From: Clostridiaceae bacterium AM27-36LB
GTDB lineage: Bacteria > Bacillota > Clostridia > Lachnospirales > Lachnospiraceae
NCBI GenBank assembly: GCA_003480725.1
Contig: QUJQ01000003.1
Coordinates: 369,082-433,081 of the forward strand
Direction: 5' to 3'
DNA: 64,000 nucleotides
Each line of letters starts with the position of its first letter. Position 1 is the stretch's first letter. The translations under genes were made by a program, and so were the position numbers. Positions 7,567-16,636 of the stretch are shown piece by piece. The notes below the pieces were generated by a model. That model saw nothing but the letters and a program-made list of their open reading frames with translations. It had not been told where the DNA came from and searched no databases.

Positions 7567-8952
7567 ATTGTTCTCGTACTCCTTCAGGCAATTGGATGCC
7601 TTGCCGGACAGTTTCAGGATTGCTGCCATGTTGAAGATCGTCATCAATCCGATTCCCACATCTCCCAGTTCCCACACAAAGGTATAGGCTGCCAGTCCTC
7701 CGATGAACAGCATCACCAGTGCCAGTACTTTATAGGATGTCTGAGACACCCAGTTGTCTCCAAAGAGATATGCCACATTGGATCTTGCATAAAAAAGAAT
7801 TCCAATAAATGTGGAAAAACTGAACAACCACAGGGTTGCTGCAATAAATATGGTTCCGAAGGATCCCAGATGATACTGCATCGCAGTCTGAAGCAAGGAC
7901 ATACCTTCCAGTCCCTGAAGCATATCAGACGGAGCCAGCAGCATGATCATCGCTGTACAGCTGCAGATCACGATGGTATCAATAAACACTCCAAAGGCCT
8001 GTAACAATCCTGCCTTTGCCGGATGTCCCACATCGGCTGCCGCTGCCGCACAGGGTGCAGAACCGGAACCAGCCTCATTGGAGAACAGACCTCTCTTTAC
8101 ACCGTTCATCAGGATCGCACCGAATCCACCTGCCACCGCCTGACGGATTCCAAAAGCTTCCTCAAAAATTCTGGCAAATACAGATGGCAGCAGTGTCACA
8201 TTTTTGAAAATAATAAATAAGGTAATCGCAAAATAACAGGTTGCCATAATAGGAACCAGGATATCCAGGACTTTTACTGTTGCATTTTTACGCAATACGA
8301 TCACAGCCGCCAGTATTACAAGAACGATCGTTGTATATAATGCCGGAATATGAAATGCATTTTCAAATGCACTGGACACAGAGTTACTGATAACCTGGCT
8401 GATTCCACACCAGCAGATCAATCCGGAAATCGCAAACAAAACAGCAATGATCGATTTCTTTCCTTTTCTGCCAAAACAGTCCTGAATGTAATAAGCCGGC
8501 GTTCCACGAAATCCACCGTACAGCGGATCTTTTTCTCTATATAGCTGTGCCAGCGTTGCCTCCACAAAAGCGGTAGCCGATCCAAGTATTGCAGTGATCC
8601 ACATCCAGAACACTGCACCTGCACCTCCTGCCGAGATTGCTGCCACTACTCCAACCAGATTTCCCATTCCAACTCTGGTAGCAGTTGCGATGATCAGTGT
8701 CTGAAATCCGGAAATAGAACCTTTTACTGAATGATCATTCTTTTCTGTCACTGCGCGGATCATATCCGGAAACAGACGGATCTGCGGAAAACGAAGCCGA
8801 ACTGTAAAAAAGATCCCTGCCGGGATCAGAAGCAGAACCAACAACGAAATGCCCACTGTTCCACCTCCTGGAAGTGGGATCGCGATCAGATCTCCCCACA
8901 AAAATTCATAGATTCCATTCACTATATGTATGAATCCGTTGACAATGTCCAT
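7552..8952 (-). CDS. Sodium:alanine/glycine symporter family protein (AGCS)
   Basis: 466 residues with about ten to eleven membrane spans. Family signatures include the N-terminal GGGTVGISLLVLLLIPAG region, ATRVGMGNLVGVVAAISAGG, GGFRGTPAYYIQD and NEAGSGSAPCAAAAADV, typical of AGCS Na+/amino-acid symporters. A longer frame extends to 9153 but it runs through the small RNA; the start at 8952 (MDIVNGF) has GGGGGA nine bases upstream and its own promoter (9034-9006), so that start is used. Substrate is probably alanine or glycine but cannot be fixed from sequence. Confidence 0.9.
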   Translation of the reverse strand: MDIVNGFIHIVNGIYEFLWGDLIAIPLPGGGTVGISLLVLLLIPAGIFFTVRLRFPQIRLFPDMIRAVTEKNDHSVKGSISGFQTLIIATATRVGMGNLVGVVAAISAGGAGAVFWMWITAILGSATAFVEATLAQLYREKDPLYGGFRGTPAYYIQDCFGRKGKKSIIAVLFAISGLICWCGISQVISNSVSSAFENAFHIPALYTTIVLVILAAVIVLRKNATVKVLDILVPIMATCYFAITLFIIFKNVTLLPSVFARIFEEAFGIRQAVAGGFGAILMNGVKRGLFSNEAGSGSAPCAAAAADVGHPAKAGLLQAFGVFIDTIVICSCTAMIMLLAPSDMLQGLEGMSLLQTAMQYHLGSFGTIFIAATLWLFSFSTFIGILFYARSNVAYLFGDNWVSQTSYKVLALVMLFIGGLAAYTFVWELGDVGIGLMTIFNMAAILKLSGKASNCLKEYENNKKGL

Positions 8953-9005
8953 ATTACTTAATCCCCCTGACTTTTTTGCTTCAACGCTTTTACTCGTTAA
9001 TAAGT

Positions 9006-9034
9006 ATCTTAACACATGAGGCATTTTCCTGCAA
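9006..9034 (-). promoter_or_regulatory. Symporter promoter
   Basis: Minus strand: -35 TTGCAG (9034-9029), 17-bp spacer, -10 TAAGAT (9011-9006) preceded by TGT, an extended -10. It lies downstream of the terminator of the small RNA, so the symporter need not depend on read-through of that RNA. Confidence 0.55.
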
Positions 9035-9066
9035 CCGGATACCCATGGTAAAAAAGTAAACAACAT

Positions 9067-9218
9067 AAAAAAAGCGCCTTGATCACTCAAGACGCTGTTA
9101 TTGTTAGTCGAGGTGCGGTGTCCGCTTGCGCGCTTACAGAGCACCGCCCTCATTTTAGAAAGTCCCCAAGGCCTTTCGCCTACTTCATATTTTCTCTAAG
9201 AGAAAAGCTCCGGTAGAA
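9067..9218 (-). ncRNA. Structured small RNA with its own promoter and terminator (identity unassigned)
   Basis: Minus strand. A promoter with -35 TTGGAC (9254-9249) and -10 TATAAT (9230-9225), 18-bp spacer, predicts a start near 9218. The RNA then shows a hairpin TTTTCTC/GAGAAAA, a small AGGC-GAAA-GGCCT element, and a long helix GAGG+GCGGTG (9151-9142) with CACCGC-A-CCTC (9120-9110) capped by CGC-GCAA-GCG. It ends in a terminator stem 9095-9087/9082-9074 with seven T. About 150 nt. GCCTTG at 9172-9167 can pair with CAAGGC of the terminator. 6S RNA is one candidate (a similar place near aspS is known in Bacillus), but I see no decisive 6S signature. No coding frame explains the pattern. Confidence 0.65.
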
Positions 9219-9299
9219 CTTATAATTATACTTTAGCAGAAAGATATGTCCAAAATATGGGTAAACACTAAACAAAGTATAAACTTTCTTAAATTCACC

Positions 9300-9530
9300 C
9301 TATTTATTTGATATGTTCCGAAGCTCGTTCAGAAGCTCCAGATCCGACGGCTTCACTTTCAGATTTGTGGTCATCTTTTCCCCGTCTGGTTTTGTCACAG
9401 TCAGCTCCAGGATCGTTCCTTCCTGCAGGCCACTTCCGAAGGCGGCCTTGAAAAAGGCTCCGACCTTCGGATGATTGGCATTAAATTTATTCTTGGCGCT
9501 CATCAATTTCATCAGGGCCATAGGATTCAT
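9300..9530 (-). CDS. Small conserved-type protein downstream of gatB
   Basis: 76 residues, not recognised. Sequence begins MNPMALMKLMSAKNKF and contains GSGLQEGTILELTVTKPDGE followed by an amphipathic LELLNELRNI helix; no membrane span, no cysteine. It lies 15 bp after gatB on the same strand with a GGAG site (AGGAGTTTTCCTATG) and so is very probably the last gene of the aspS-gatCAB operon. The tight coupling suggests a real gene, but nothing shows a function. Confidence 0.7.
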   Translation of the reverse strand: MNPMALMKLMSAKNKFNANHPKVGAFFKAAFGSGLQEGTILELTVTKPDGEKMTTNLKVKPSDLELLNELRNISNK

Positions 9531-9545
9531 AGGAAAACTCCTTTT

Positions 9546-10976
9546 CTACAAAAGCTCTTTCAGAATCTGATTTACCATTCCTGGATTTGCTTTTCCTTTC
9601 ATAGCTTTCATGGTCTGGCCAACCAGGAACCCGATTGCTTTTTCTTTTCCGTTATGATAGTCCTCTACAGACTGTGGATTGTCAGCAATGACTTTCTCGA
9701 TGGTGCTGCGCAGTGCGCCTTCATCGTTGACCGTCTTCAGTCCGTGCTCTTCCACGTACTTATCAGGATCAATGTCTTCCAGGAAGATTTTCTCAAATAC
9801 TTCTTTTGCCACAGAGCTGTTGATGGTTCCTGCATCTGCAAGCTCGATCAGTTTTGCCAGATTTTCCGGTGAGAATTTCAGGTCATCAGCTTCCATCTCG
9901 TGCTCTTTCATCAGTCGCATGGTCTCTACCATCAGCCAGTTGGATACCTTCTTCGGCTTCTTGCAGATTGCCGTAGTAGCCTCGAAAATATCAGCCAGTT
10001 TCTTAGCGGAGGTGATGATCTGTGCATCATAATCCGGAATATCAAAATCTTTCTTATAACGGATCAGTTTCTCCGTTCGCAGCTCCGGCTGACGTGCTTT
10101 GATGGTTGCAAGCCACTCGTCACTGATAATGATCGGCACCAGGTCTGGTTCCGGGAAATAACGGTAGTCCTGTGCATCCTCTTTGGAACGCATTGCATGG
10201 GAAGACTCTTTATTGTCGTCCCATCTTCTGGTCTCCTGAATAACCGGGCGGCCCATCTCCAGCAGCTCGATCTGACGCTCACGCTCACCTTCGATAGCAT
10301 GTGCAATTGCCTTGAAAGAGTTGAGGTTCTTCATCTCGGTACGGGTACCGAACTTCTCTGCTCCCATTTCACGAACAGACAGGTTGACGTCCGCACGCAT
10401 GGAACCTTCCTGCAGCTTACAATCAGATGCTCCAAGATACTGAATGATCAGACGCAGTTTCTCAAGATAAGCGATAACCTCATCTGCATTTCTCATATCC
10501 GGCTCGGATACGATCTCGATCAGCGGTACACCGGAACGGTTATAGTCTACTAAAGAGCAGTCTTCCCACTCGTCATGAACCAGCTTACCAGCATCCTCCT
10601 CCATATGGATCTCATGGATACCGATCTTCTTCGGACCTGCAGGAGTCTCAATCTCCACATATCCATTGCGGCAGATCGGATAGTACAACTGAGAGATCTG
10701 ATAGTTCTGTGGGTTATCCGGATAAAAATAGTTTTTACGGTCAAATTTACAATTCTGAGTAATGGTACAGTTCGTAGCAAGTCCTACGGCAGCTGCATAC
10801 TCAACGACCTGCTTATTCAGCACTGGCAGAGAACCAGGCATACCGGTACAAACCGGGCAGGTATGGGTGTTGGGTGCTCCTCCAAATTCTGTACTGCAGG
10901 AGCAGAAGATCTTGGTCTTAGTTGCAAGTTCTACATGAACCTCCAGACCGATGACGGTCTCATACTGTTTGCTCAT
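9546..10976 (-). CDS. gatB: Asp-tRNA(Asn)/Glu-tRNA(Gln) amidotransferase subunit B
   Basis: 476 residues, full length. N-terminal kinase-like domain with GLEVHVELATKTK and the zinc-type cysteines of CSCSTEFG and HTCPVCTGMPGSLP; conserved NRSGVPLIEIVSEPD and YRYFPEPDL follow, and the C-terminal helical and YqeY-like tail ends in NPGMVNQILKELL. With GatA and GatC it converts misacylated Asp-tRNA(Asn) and Glu-tRNA(Gln) to the amide forms, activating the tRNA-bound acid with ATP. It follows gatA by 15 bp in the T-box-controlled operon. Confidence 0.97.
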   Translation of the reverse strand: MSKQYETVIGLEVHVELATKTKIFCSCSTEFGGAPNTHTCPVCTGMPGSLPVLNKQVVEYAAAVGLATNCTITQNCKFDRKNYFYPDNPQNYQISQLYYPICRNGYVEIETPAGPKKIGIHEIHMEEDAGKLVHDEWEDCSLVDYNRSGVPLIEIVSEPDMRNADEVIAYLEKLRLIIQYLGASDCKLQEGSMRADVNLSVREMGAEKFGTRTEMKNLNSFKAIAHAIEGERERQIELLEMGRPVIQETRRWDDNKESSHAMRSKEDAQDYRYFPEPDLVPIIISDEWLATIKARQPELRTEKLIRYKKDFDIPDYDAQIITSAKKLADIFEATTAICKKPKKVSNWLMVETMRLMKEHEMEADDLKFSPENLAKLIELADAGTINSSVAKEVFEKIFLEDIDPDKYVEEHGLKTVNDEGALRSTIEKVIADNPQSVEDYHNGKEKAIGFLVGQTMKAMKGKANPGMVNQILKELL

Positions 10977-10991
10977 CTTCGATTCTCCTCC

Positions 10992-12461
10992 TTAATCCTG
11001 CTCTTTTGCTGCTTCACAACGCTCATAGGTTCTGGTCTGCTCATAAGCATAAGCAGCACGGATGATGTTGTTCTCTTTGAAGCAGTCGCCGATCAGCTGC
11101 ATACCGATCGGCAGTCCCTTGCTGTCCACACCACACGGTACAGAGATACCAGGCAGTCCTGCCAGATTGACAGAAATAGTGTAGATATCGCCCAGGTACA
11201 TTTTGATCGGATCACTTAAGGAATTGCCAAGCTTCGGCGCGGTGGTCGGAGCTGCCGGTCCAAGGATCACATCATATTTTTCAAATGCACGGTCAAATGC
11301 TTTCTTGATCAGTGCTTTTGTCTTCAGTGCTTTGATGTAGTAAGCATCATAATATCCGGAACTGAGCACGAAAGAACCAAGCATGATACGACGTTTTACC
11401 TCCGGGCCAAAGCCTTCGCTTCTGGTCTTCTTATACATATTGTGAAGACCATTGTACTCTTCGGTCCGATAACCATATTTCACACCGTCAAAACGTGCCA
11501 GGTTGGAGCTTGCCTCTGCGGAAGCGATGATATAGTAAGCCGGGATCGCATATTCTACCAGGCTAAGATCAAATTCTTCCACGATCGCACCTTTCTCTTC
11601 CAGCACTTTGGCAGCTTTCAGAATGCTGTCTTTCACTTCCGGATCGAGACCCTCTCCAAAATAATCTCTCGGAATACCGATCCTCAGACCTTTGACATCA
11701 TCCTTCAGTGCAGATGTAAAGTCATAAGACTCTCTCTTAACGGAAGTGCTGTCCTTCGGATCATAGGAAGCGATTGCTTCCAGAACCGTTGCACAGTCAG
11801 TCACATCTTTACAAACCGGTCCGATCTGATCCAGAGAAGAACCATAAGCGATCAGTCCGTAACGGGACACAGTTCCGTAAGTCGGTTTGATACCGGTAAC
11901 ACCGCAGAAGGAACTTGGCTGACGGATGGATCCGCCGGTATCAGAACCCAGTGCAAATGAGCACTCTTCAGCAGCAACTGCCGCACAGCTTCCGCCTGAA
12001 GAACCTCCTGGTACATGTTCTGCATTCCACGGATTCTTGGTCGGTCCGAAATGAGAGGTCTCTGTGGTACTTCCCATGGCGAACTCGTCCATGTTGGTCT
12101 TACCGATCACAACTGCACCTGCTTTTTTCAGGTTCAGCACTGCTTCTGCAGAATAGGTCGGTTTGAAATTGTACAGAATCTTGGAACTGCAGGTGGTCAG
12201 CATTCCCTCTGTACACATATTGTCTTTGATCGCAACCGGAACACCTGCCAGCGGTCCTGTCAGTTCTCCTGCTTCGATCTTCTTCTGGACTTCAAAAGCC
12301 TCTGCAAGTGCTGCTTCTTCGTCTACAGTTACATAACAGTTGTATGTTCCATCCAGCTTCTTGATCTGCTCCAGTGCCGCTTTGGTAGCGTCCACTGCAG
12401 TCACTTCACCGGATTTGATCTTTTTGCCGAGCTCTACGGCAGTCAGACTCATCAGATTCAT
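10992..12461 (-). CDS. gatA: Asp-tRNA(Asn)/Glu-tRNA(Gln) amidotransferase subunit A
   Basis: 489 residues, an amidase-signature enzyme that releases ammonia from glutamine and channels it to GatB. The Ser-cisSer-Lys triad is visible: Lys in VAIKDNMC (near 78), and the serines in GSSGGSCAAV and GSDTGGSIRQPSSFCG around 150-180. Length equals the family norm. It follows gatC by 12 bp. Together with the AspRS upstream it makes a complete transamidation pathway in one operon. Confidence 0.97.
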   Translation of the reverse strand: MNLMSLTAVELGKKIKSGEVTAVDATKAALEQIKKLDGTYNCYVTVDEEAALAEAFEVQKKIEAGELTGPLAGVPVAIKDNMCTEGMLTTCSSKILYNFKPTYSAEAVLNLKKAGAVVIGKTNMDEFAMGSTTETSHFGPTKNPWNAEHVPGGSSGGSCAAVAAEECSFALGSDTGGSIRQPSSFCGVTGIKPTYGTVSRYGLIAYGSSLDQIGPVCKDVTDCATVLEAIASYDPKDSTSVKRESYDFTSALKDDVKGLRIGIPRDYFGEGLDPEVKDSILKAAKVLEEKGAIVEEFDLSLVEYAIPAYYIIASAEASSNLARFDGVKYGYRTEEYNGLHNMYKKTRSEGFGPEVKRRIMLGSFVLSSGYYDAYYIKALKTKALIKKAFDRAFEKYDVILGPAAPTTAPKLGNSLSDPIKMYLGDIYTISVNLAGLPGISVPCGVDSKGLPIGMQLIGDCFKENNIIRAAYAYEQTRTYERCEAAKEQD

Positions 12462-12473
12462 ATTGGTGTCCTC

Positions 12474-12767
12474 CTATTCTACCGTCTTAGGCACTTTAAA
12501 TGCATTGTCTTTCTTTGCCGGTGCATTTGCCAGTGTCTTTTCATGCTCATCACCATTTACAACTACATCCTCGCGGAATACGTTGTGTACCGGAAATACA
12601 TGGGACATAGGTTCCACGCCCTCTGTATCCAGTTCATTCAGCATATCGATATAGTCCAGCATATTGCCCATATCTTTTTTAGCCTGTTCCTTCTCCTCAG
12701 GAGAAAGCTCCAGCTTTGCAAGGATACCGACATATTCAATTGTTTCATCAGAAATAATATTTGCCAT
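12474..12767 (-). CDS. gatC: Asp-tRNA(Asn)/Glu-tRNA(Gln) amidotransferase subunit C
   Basis: 97 residues, the small stabilising subunit of GatCAB. Family features: [21 protein letters not shown] at the N-terminus, [21 protein letters not shown] in the middle and NVFREDVV before a variable tail. It lies between aspS and gatA with a 27-bp gap to aspS and GGAG-type ribosome site before the ATG. Confidence 0.95.
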   Translation of the reverse strand: MANIISDETIEYVGILAKLELSPEEKEQAKKDMGNMLDYIDMLNELDTEGVEPMSHVFPVHNVFREDVVVNGDEHEKTLANAPAKKDNAFKVPKTVE

Positions 12768-12794
12768 CGTATTTCTCCTCTTTTATTAATCTGC

Positions 12795-14126
12795 TTATGG
12801 CTCCAGTCTGGACAGGTCACGCGGATACAAAGTGGTCTCACGCACATTATCCTCGCCGACCAGCTTCATAGTCAGACGCTCCAGACCGATTCCCAGTCCA
12901 CCGTGAGGTGGCATACCATAACGGAAAGTATCCAGATACTGCTCAAGGCCTTCCTGATCCATTCCTTTTGCTGCGATCTTCTCGATCAGCATGTTGTAAT
13001 CATGGATACGCTGACCACCGGTAGTGATCTCCAGACCATGATACAGAAGGTCAAAGCTTAACGTATAACGGTTATCCTCCGGATCATCCATCGCATAGAA
13101 CGGACGCTTTTTGGACGGATAATGAGTTACAAATACAAAATCTGCATCGTACTCTTCTTTGAAATACTGTCCGATCAGGGTCTCCTCTTCCGGTTCCAGA
13201 TCGAACGGATTACGGATCTTACGGTTGTATTTCTCTGCTACCAGCTCTTTTGCCTTGTCAAAACGAACAGCCGGGATCTTGTCTACCTTCGGAAGAGTGA
13301 TGTTCAGGATCTTCAGCTCCTTTGCATACTCTTTTTCCAGAAGCTGCATGGTATACTGCAGGAATCCGGTCTCCATTGCCATGATATCTTCAAAGCTGTC
13401 GATGTATCCCATCTCAAAGTCCAGAGAAGTGTACTCATTCAGATGTCTCTTGGTGTTGTGTTTCTCTGCACGGAATACCGGTGCCGTCTCGAATACACGA
13501 TCAAATACTCCTACCATCATCTGTTTGTAGAGCTGCGGAGACTGCTGCAGCACTGCCGGACGATGGAAATACTCCAGTTTGAACAGGTTTGCTCCACCCT
13601 CAGCACTCTTTGCACCGATCTTTGGAGTATGGATCTCAGTAAAGCCTTCCTGATACAGGAAATCACGGAAGCCTCTTACAATACCTTCCTGAATCTTGAA
13701 TTTTGCACGCTCTTTGATATTTCTCAGAGATACAGAACGCATGTTGAGCTTTGCATCCAGAGAAGTGTTCAGTTTCCATTTTGCAATCGGAAGCGGCATG
13801 GGTGCACTCGGAGCGGAGAGGGTCTTGATGCCTCTGATCCGTACTTCAATTCCACCGGGAGCACGCTGCTCTTCATTAAGAATGCCCTCTACTTCTACAG
13901 TACAAGCCTCTTTCAGATCTTTCAGATCAAATCCGGACTTTCCTTCCTCGTATACGCACTGCAGAAGTCCGTCTCTCTTACGAAGTACCACGAATGCCAC
14001 ATCACCCATATCACGGATGGTATGAACAGCTCCGTTTACCTTGACTGTCTGACCGATCAGCTCTTTGTTCTGCAGCTTGGCAAGTTCGAGCAGGTCTGTC
14101 GTCTTAACACCTGTCATAAATTCCAT
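12795..14126 (-). CDS. aspS: Aspartate--tRNA ligase, archaeal-type, probably non-discriminating
   Basis: 443 residues, the short archaeal-type AspRS (typical bacterial AspRS is about 590 residues and has a GAD insertion, absent here). N-terminal OB fold with RKRDGLLQCV, class II motif 2 FRAEKHNTKRHLNEYTSLD and motif 3 GGLGIGLERLTM. The short type together with gatCAB in the same operon argues that it loads aspartate on both tRNA(Asp) and tRNA(Asn), with GatCAB finishing Asn-tRNA. That inference would weaken if the genome has an asnS or a second, discriminating AspRS. Controlled by the T-box upstream. Confidence 0.93.
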   Translation of the reverse strand: MEFMTGVKTTDLLELAKLQNKELIGQTVKVNGAVHTIRDMGDVAFVVLRKRDGLLQCVYEEGKSGFDLKDLKEACTVEVEGILNEEQRAPGGIEVRIRGIKTLSAPSAPMPLPIAKWKLNTSLDAKLNMRSVSLRNIKERAKFKIQEGIVRGFRDFLYQEGFTEIHTPKIGAKSAEGGANLFKLEYFHRPAVLQQSPQLYKQMMVGVFDRVFETAPVFRAEKHNTKRHLNEYTSLDFEMGYIDSFEDIMAMETGFLQYTMQLLEKEYAKELKILNITLPKVDKIPAVRFDKAKELVAEKYNRKIRNPFDLEPEEETLIGQYFKEEYDADFVFVTHYPSKKRPFYAMDDPEDNRYTLSFDLLYHGLEITTGGQRIHDYNMLIEKIAAKGMDQEGLEQYLDTFRYGMPPHGGLGIGLERLTMKLVGEDNVRETTLYPRDLSRLEP

Positions 14127-14169
14127 GTTTCATTTCCTCCTGAATCTGTTGTCCGGGTACGGGTATAAC

Positions 14170-14446
14170 GCAAAATGTCCCGTCCCGGAATATTTAGTTA
14201 CAATACTCCGGGACGGGACGATCCATTCAATCTCCCGCGGTACCACCCGCATTGAGCAGTCATCCTGCTCCTCTCTTTCCTGCATGTAACGTATGCCTCG
14301 GGTATGGCCTACTAGATTTCGACCATCCAGCTCCCAGGTGTTCCCTTTGTCTGCTCCTCCAAATGACGCTCTCAGTCGGTGACGTCATATTCCTGTCGGT
14401 CTCTGCATGATAAGAGTCCTGTTCTTCGCCTTTTCATATCAAATCC
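14170..14446 (-). promoter_or_regulatory. T-box leader of the aspS-gatCAB operon
   Basis: Minus strand. The T-box core GGGTGGTACCGCGGGA lies at 14248-14233 and is followed by a long terminator stem (14219-14177) and ATTTT. A stem-I-like domain with hairpin ATGACG/CGTCAT lies upstream. A candidate specifier is AAC (Asn) at 14342-14340, in the context GGGAACACCTGGG; GAC (Asp) triplets nearby are an alternative. Uncharged tRNA binding should stabilise the antiterminator and allow transcription of the operon. The class is certain from the core; the specifier is inference. Confidence 0.92.
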
Positions 14447-14447
14447 A

Positions 14448-14476
14448 ATCCTAGCATAAAACATACGTAAATGCAA
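14448..14476 (-). promoter_or_regulatory. Promoter of the aspS T-box leader
   Basis: Minus strand: -35 TTGCAT (14476-14471), 17-bp spacer, -10 TAGGAT (14453-14448) preceded by TGC (extended -10). The predicted start is near 14441, placing the whole stem I inside the transcript. Confidence 0.6.
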
Positions 14477-14500
14477 GGGGTTTTGCTTTCTAATTTTCCT

Positions 14501-16636
14501 TTAATTTTCCGCATACACAGCAAAAGCCAGATCCACGTTTTCCACTTCTTCCGGTGCATACAGTGCACCGTCTGCATAGAGATCCCATGCACTCTGATAA
14601 TAGAGGAAATCTGTCCGGATCACACAATCCGGATTGCGCAAGGTCACTTCTATGGTATAGGTCTGTGTCTGCTCCGGCACAATTCTGTCAAATGCAATCG
14701 TATACGCAGACATGCATGGAGCTTCTGCGCCTATAACCTGACCGGAAGCCACTGCCACGCCACTTTCATCCCACACCGTCACATCATAAACGGAATCATT
14801 AGCTGCTCCATCCCAGTTTGCCACCCACAAAGCAATGTGGTCAAATGCTTTTCCAGTTGTAAATGTCTGTGAAAAGTGTTCCTGCAGCGTCAGTTCATTG
14901 CTGCTCTCCTGATCCTGTAATACCGAATAGCTTCGCACCGGTTCTCCGCTTCGATGCACCACTGCTGCAGTTCCAAGGAACACCACCAGTGCCGTTACAC
15001 CACAGGCTGCCAGCGCTGTCCGGGCTGAAGGAAGCGACTTGATGAAGCGATGGACATCTGCTTCCAGCAGACACATACCGTCCGCCGCTTCTGCGAGGAT
15101 CAGGAGCATAAATGGGATACTGTATGCCTGATCCACTTCCCAGATCAGATAGAACAGATACGCTCCACACAGATTGATTGAGAAGATGTCAAGGAAACTT
15201 CTCTGCCGCTTCAACGCACGCCAGATCAGTGCCAGCAGCAGAAGTCCTGTCAACATTCCATGATAGCTGTGCAGATACAGCGCCAGATAATCTGCGCGCC
15301 CGCCATTCAAATATTTCTGTAACGGTGACGTACTCTGCATCGTCCGGAACAATGCATAATAATCATCCGTTCCATCAGAAAATGCCACACGCATCTTATT
15401 GCGGAACAGGGTCAGCATCCCAGCTGGTCCCATATCAGCAATCCGTTCTTTCAGACGTTCTACATCTGCTGCAGTCCGTTCTTCCCTGGTAGAGAAAGAG
15501 CCCGTATAAGCATCATCTGCACTGTTGTACTGACCGTCTCCCTGGGTGCTCATCATGATCCAGTGGACTGTTGGATAGCCCGTCTCTGATGGATCAAATC
15601 CTGCATAGTGATCGCGGACCCTGCCATATGCGGCAAATACCAGCAAAAGTCCTGCCACAAAGCACACAACTGAGATGACTGACTGCTGAACTGCCCGTCG
15701 AAAATGTTTCCCACACTCTGAGGCTGTACTTCCATCCAAATCTGTGGACACAATACCAAAATAACTGATTTCCTCTTTTACACCGCCGATCTGCAGCACC
15801 GTATACATCACAATCGAGCACACAGTCAGGATCACCGTTGCCCGGATCTCATACCCCACTGCCAGCAATGCTCCGGTCAGCAGATACTGGATCCATTTTT
15901 TCCATAATAGTTTCTGCCTTCTGGCTTTATCATACAGCCAGACTGCTCCCATGGAAAATGTAAGGGAGATCGTGGAAGTATAATACATCTGTCCCAGCAG
16001 ATACCACAGAGGATTCCCAATAGTCAGCAGCAGAAAGCAGATAGCCCGGCGCCTGGAGCGATATCGGGTGATCAGCCGGAAGGTACAGTAAAATCCCACA
16101 TTCATAAACAGAATGTTTACAATCTTCACCGCATCCATCCACCAGATTCTGGGAACCCCAGCTAATTCCACTGCCTTCAGCCACACGCAGGTAAACAGAC
16201 ACATAGGAATGTTGTTGGGATATTTCATAAAATAATTTTTAAAATGAGTCTGCCCAATTGTGCCACCCTGCTCCACCAATGCCACTGCTGCATCAAAGAT
16301 CTTCAGATGATCCTGACGAAGAGAGCTTCTGACCGTCAACACAAACAGCACCTGCACCGCAAACATCGCGATCACCAGCAGTGGGACTGCCCTCCGCCAG
16401 TGCTTCTCGATCCATGGTTCTGCGATCCTGAACAGTTCCAGATACAACACGCAAAACAAAAAAGAGGTTCCCAGCAAAAAAGCGGGAACCATTTTTCCAT
16501 GCAGGATTCCCTGGAGTACAGCGGCATTATTTAATGTATCCACAGCACCATAAAAAACATAGGCACTGACAGGGATCAATATGGCAAAGAGCACCAGATA
16601 GACTGCTCTTTTACATCCGTTCCAGAAATCCGTCAT
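14501..16636 (-). CDS. Polytopic membrane protein, probable GT-C-type glycosyltransferase
   Basis: 711 residues with at least ten hydrophobic spans between residues 10 and 540, then an extracytoplasmic C-terminal domain of about 170 residues. A loop after the second or third span (SSLRQDHLKIFDAA) has the acidic character expected of a GT-C catalytic loop, and a large external loop with MMSTQGDGQYN follows the spans. Such proteins attach sugars from lipid carriers to cell-wall polymers or proteins; the substrate is unknown. Its ATG overlaps the dapF stop (TAATG at 16634-16638), so translation is probably coupled although the functions are unrelated. Confidence 0.6.
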   Translation of the reverse strand: MTDFWNGCKRAVYLVLFAILIPVSAYVFYGAVDTLNNAAVLQGILHGKMVPAFLLGTSFLFCVLYLELFRIAEPWIEKHWRRAVPLLVIAMFAVQVLFVLTVRSSLRQDHLKIFDAAVALVEQGGTIGQTHFKNYFMKYPNNIPMCLFTCVWLKAVELAGVPRIWWMDAVKIVNILFMNVGFYCTFRLITRYRSRRRAICFLLLTIGNPLWYLLGQMYYTSTISLTFSMGAVWLYDKARRQKLLWKKWIQYLLTGALLAVGYEIRATVILTVCSIVMYTVLQIGGVKEEISYFGIVSTDLDGSTASECGKHFRRAVQQSVISVVCFVAGLLLVFAAYGRVRDHYAGFDPSETGYPTVHWIMMSTQGDGQYNSADDAYTGSFSTREERTAADVERLKERIADMGPAGMLTLFRNKMRVAFSDGTDDYYALFRTMQSTSPLQKYLNGGRADYLALYLHSYHGMLTGLLLLALIWRALKRQRSFLDIFSINLCGAYLFYLIWEVDQAYSIPFMLLILAEAADGMCLLEADVHRFIKSLPSARTALAACGVTALVVFLGTAAVVHRSGEPVRSYSVLQDQESSNELTLQEHFSQTFTTGKAFDHIALWVANWDGAANDSVYDVTVWDESGVAVASGQVIGAEAPCMSAYTIAFDRIVPEQTQTYTIEVTLRNPDCVIRTDFLYYQSAWDLYADGALYAPEEVENVDLAFAVYAEN

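Noticed and set aside
8953..9153. 67-codon N-terminal extension of the symporter
   Set aside because: It would run through the small-RNA terminator and the symporter promoter; the internal ATG at 8952 has the ribosome site and matches the family N-terminus.
9067..9218. Riboswitch controlling the symporter gene
   Set aside because: The symporter has its own promoter after the RNA terminator and no known riboswitch consensus fits; kept only as a minor alternative because of the possible antiterminator pairing.
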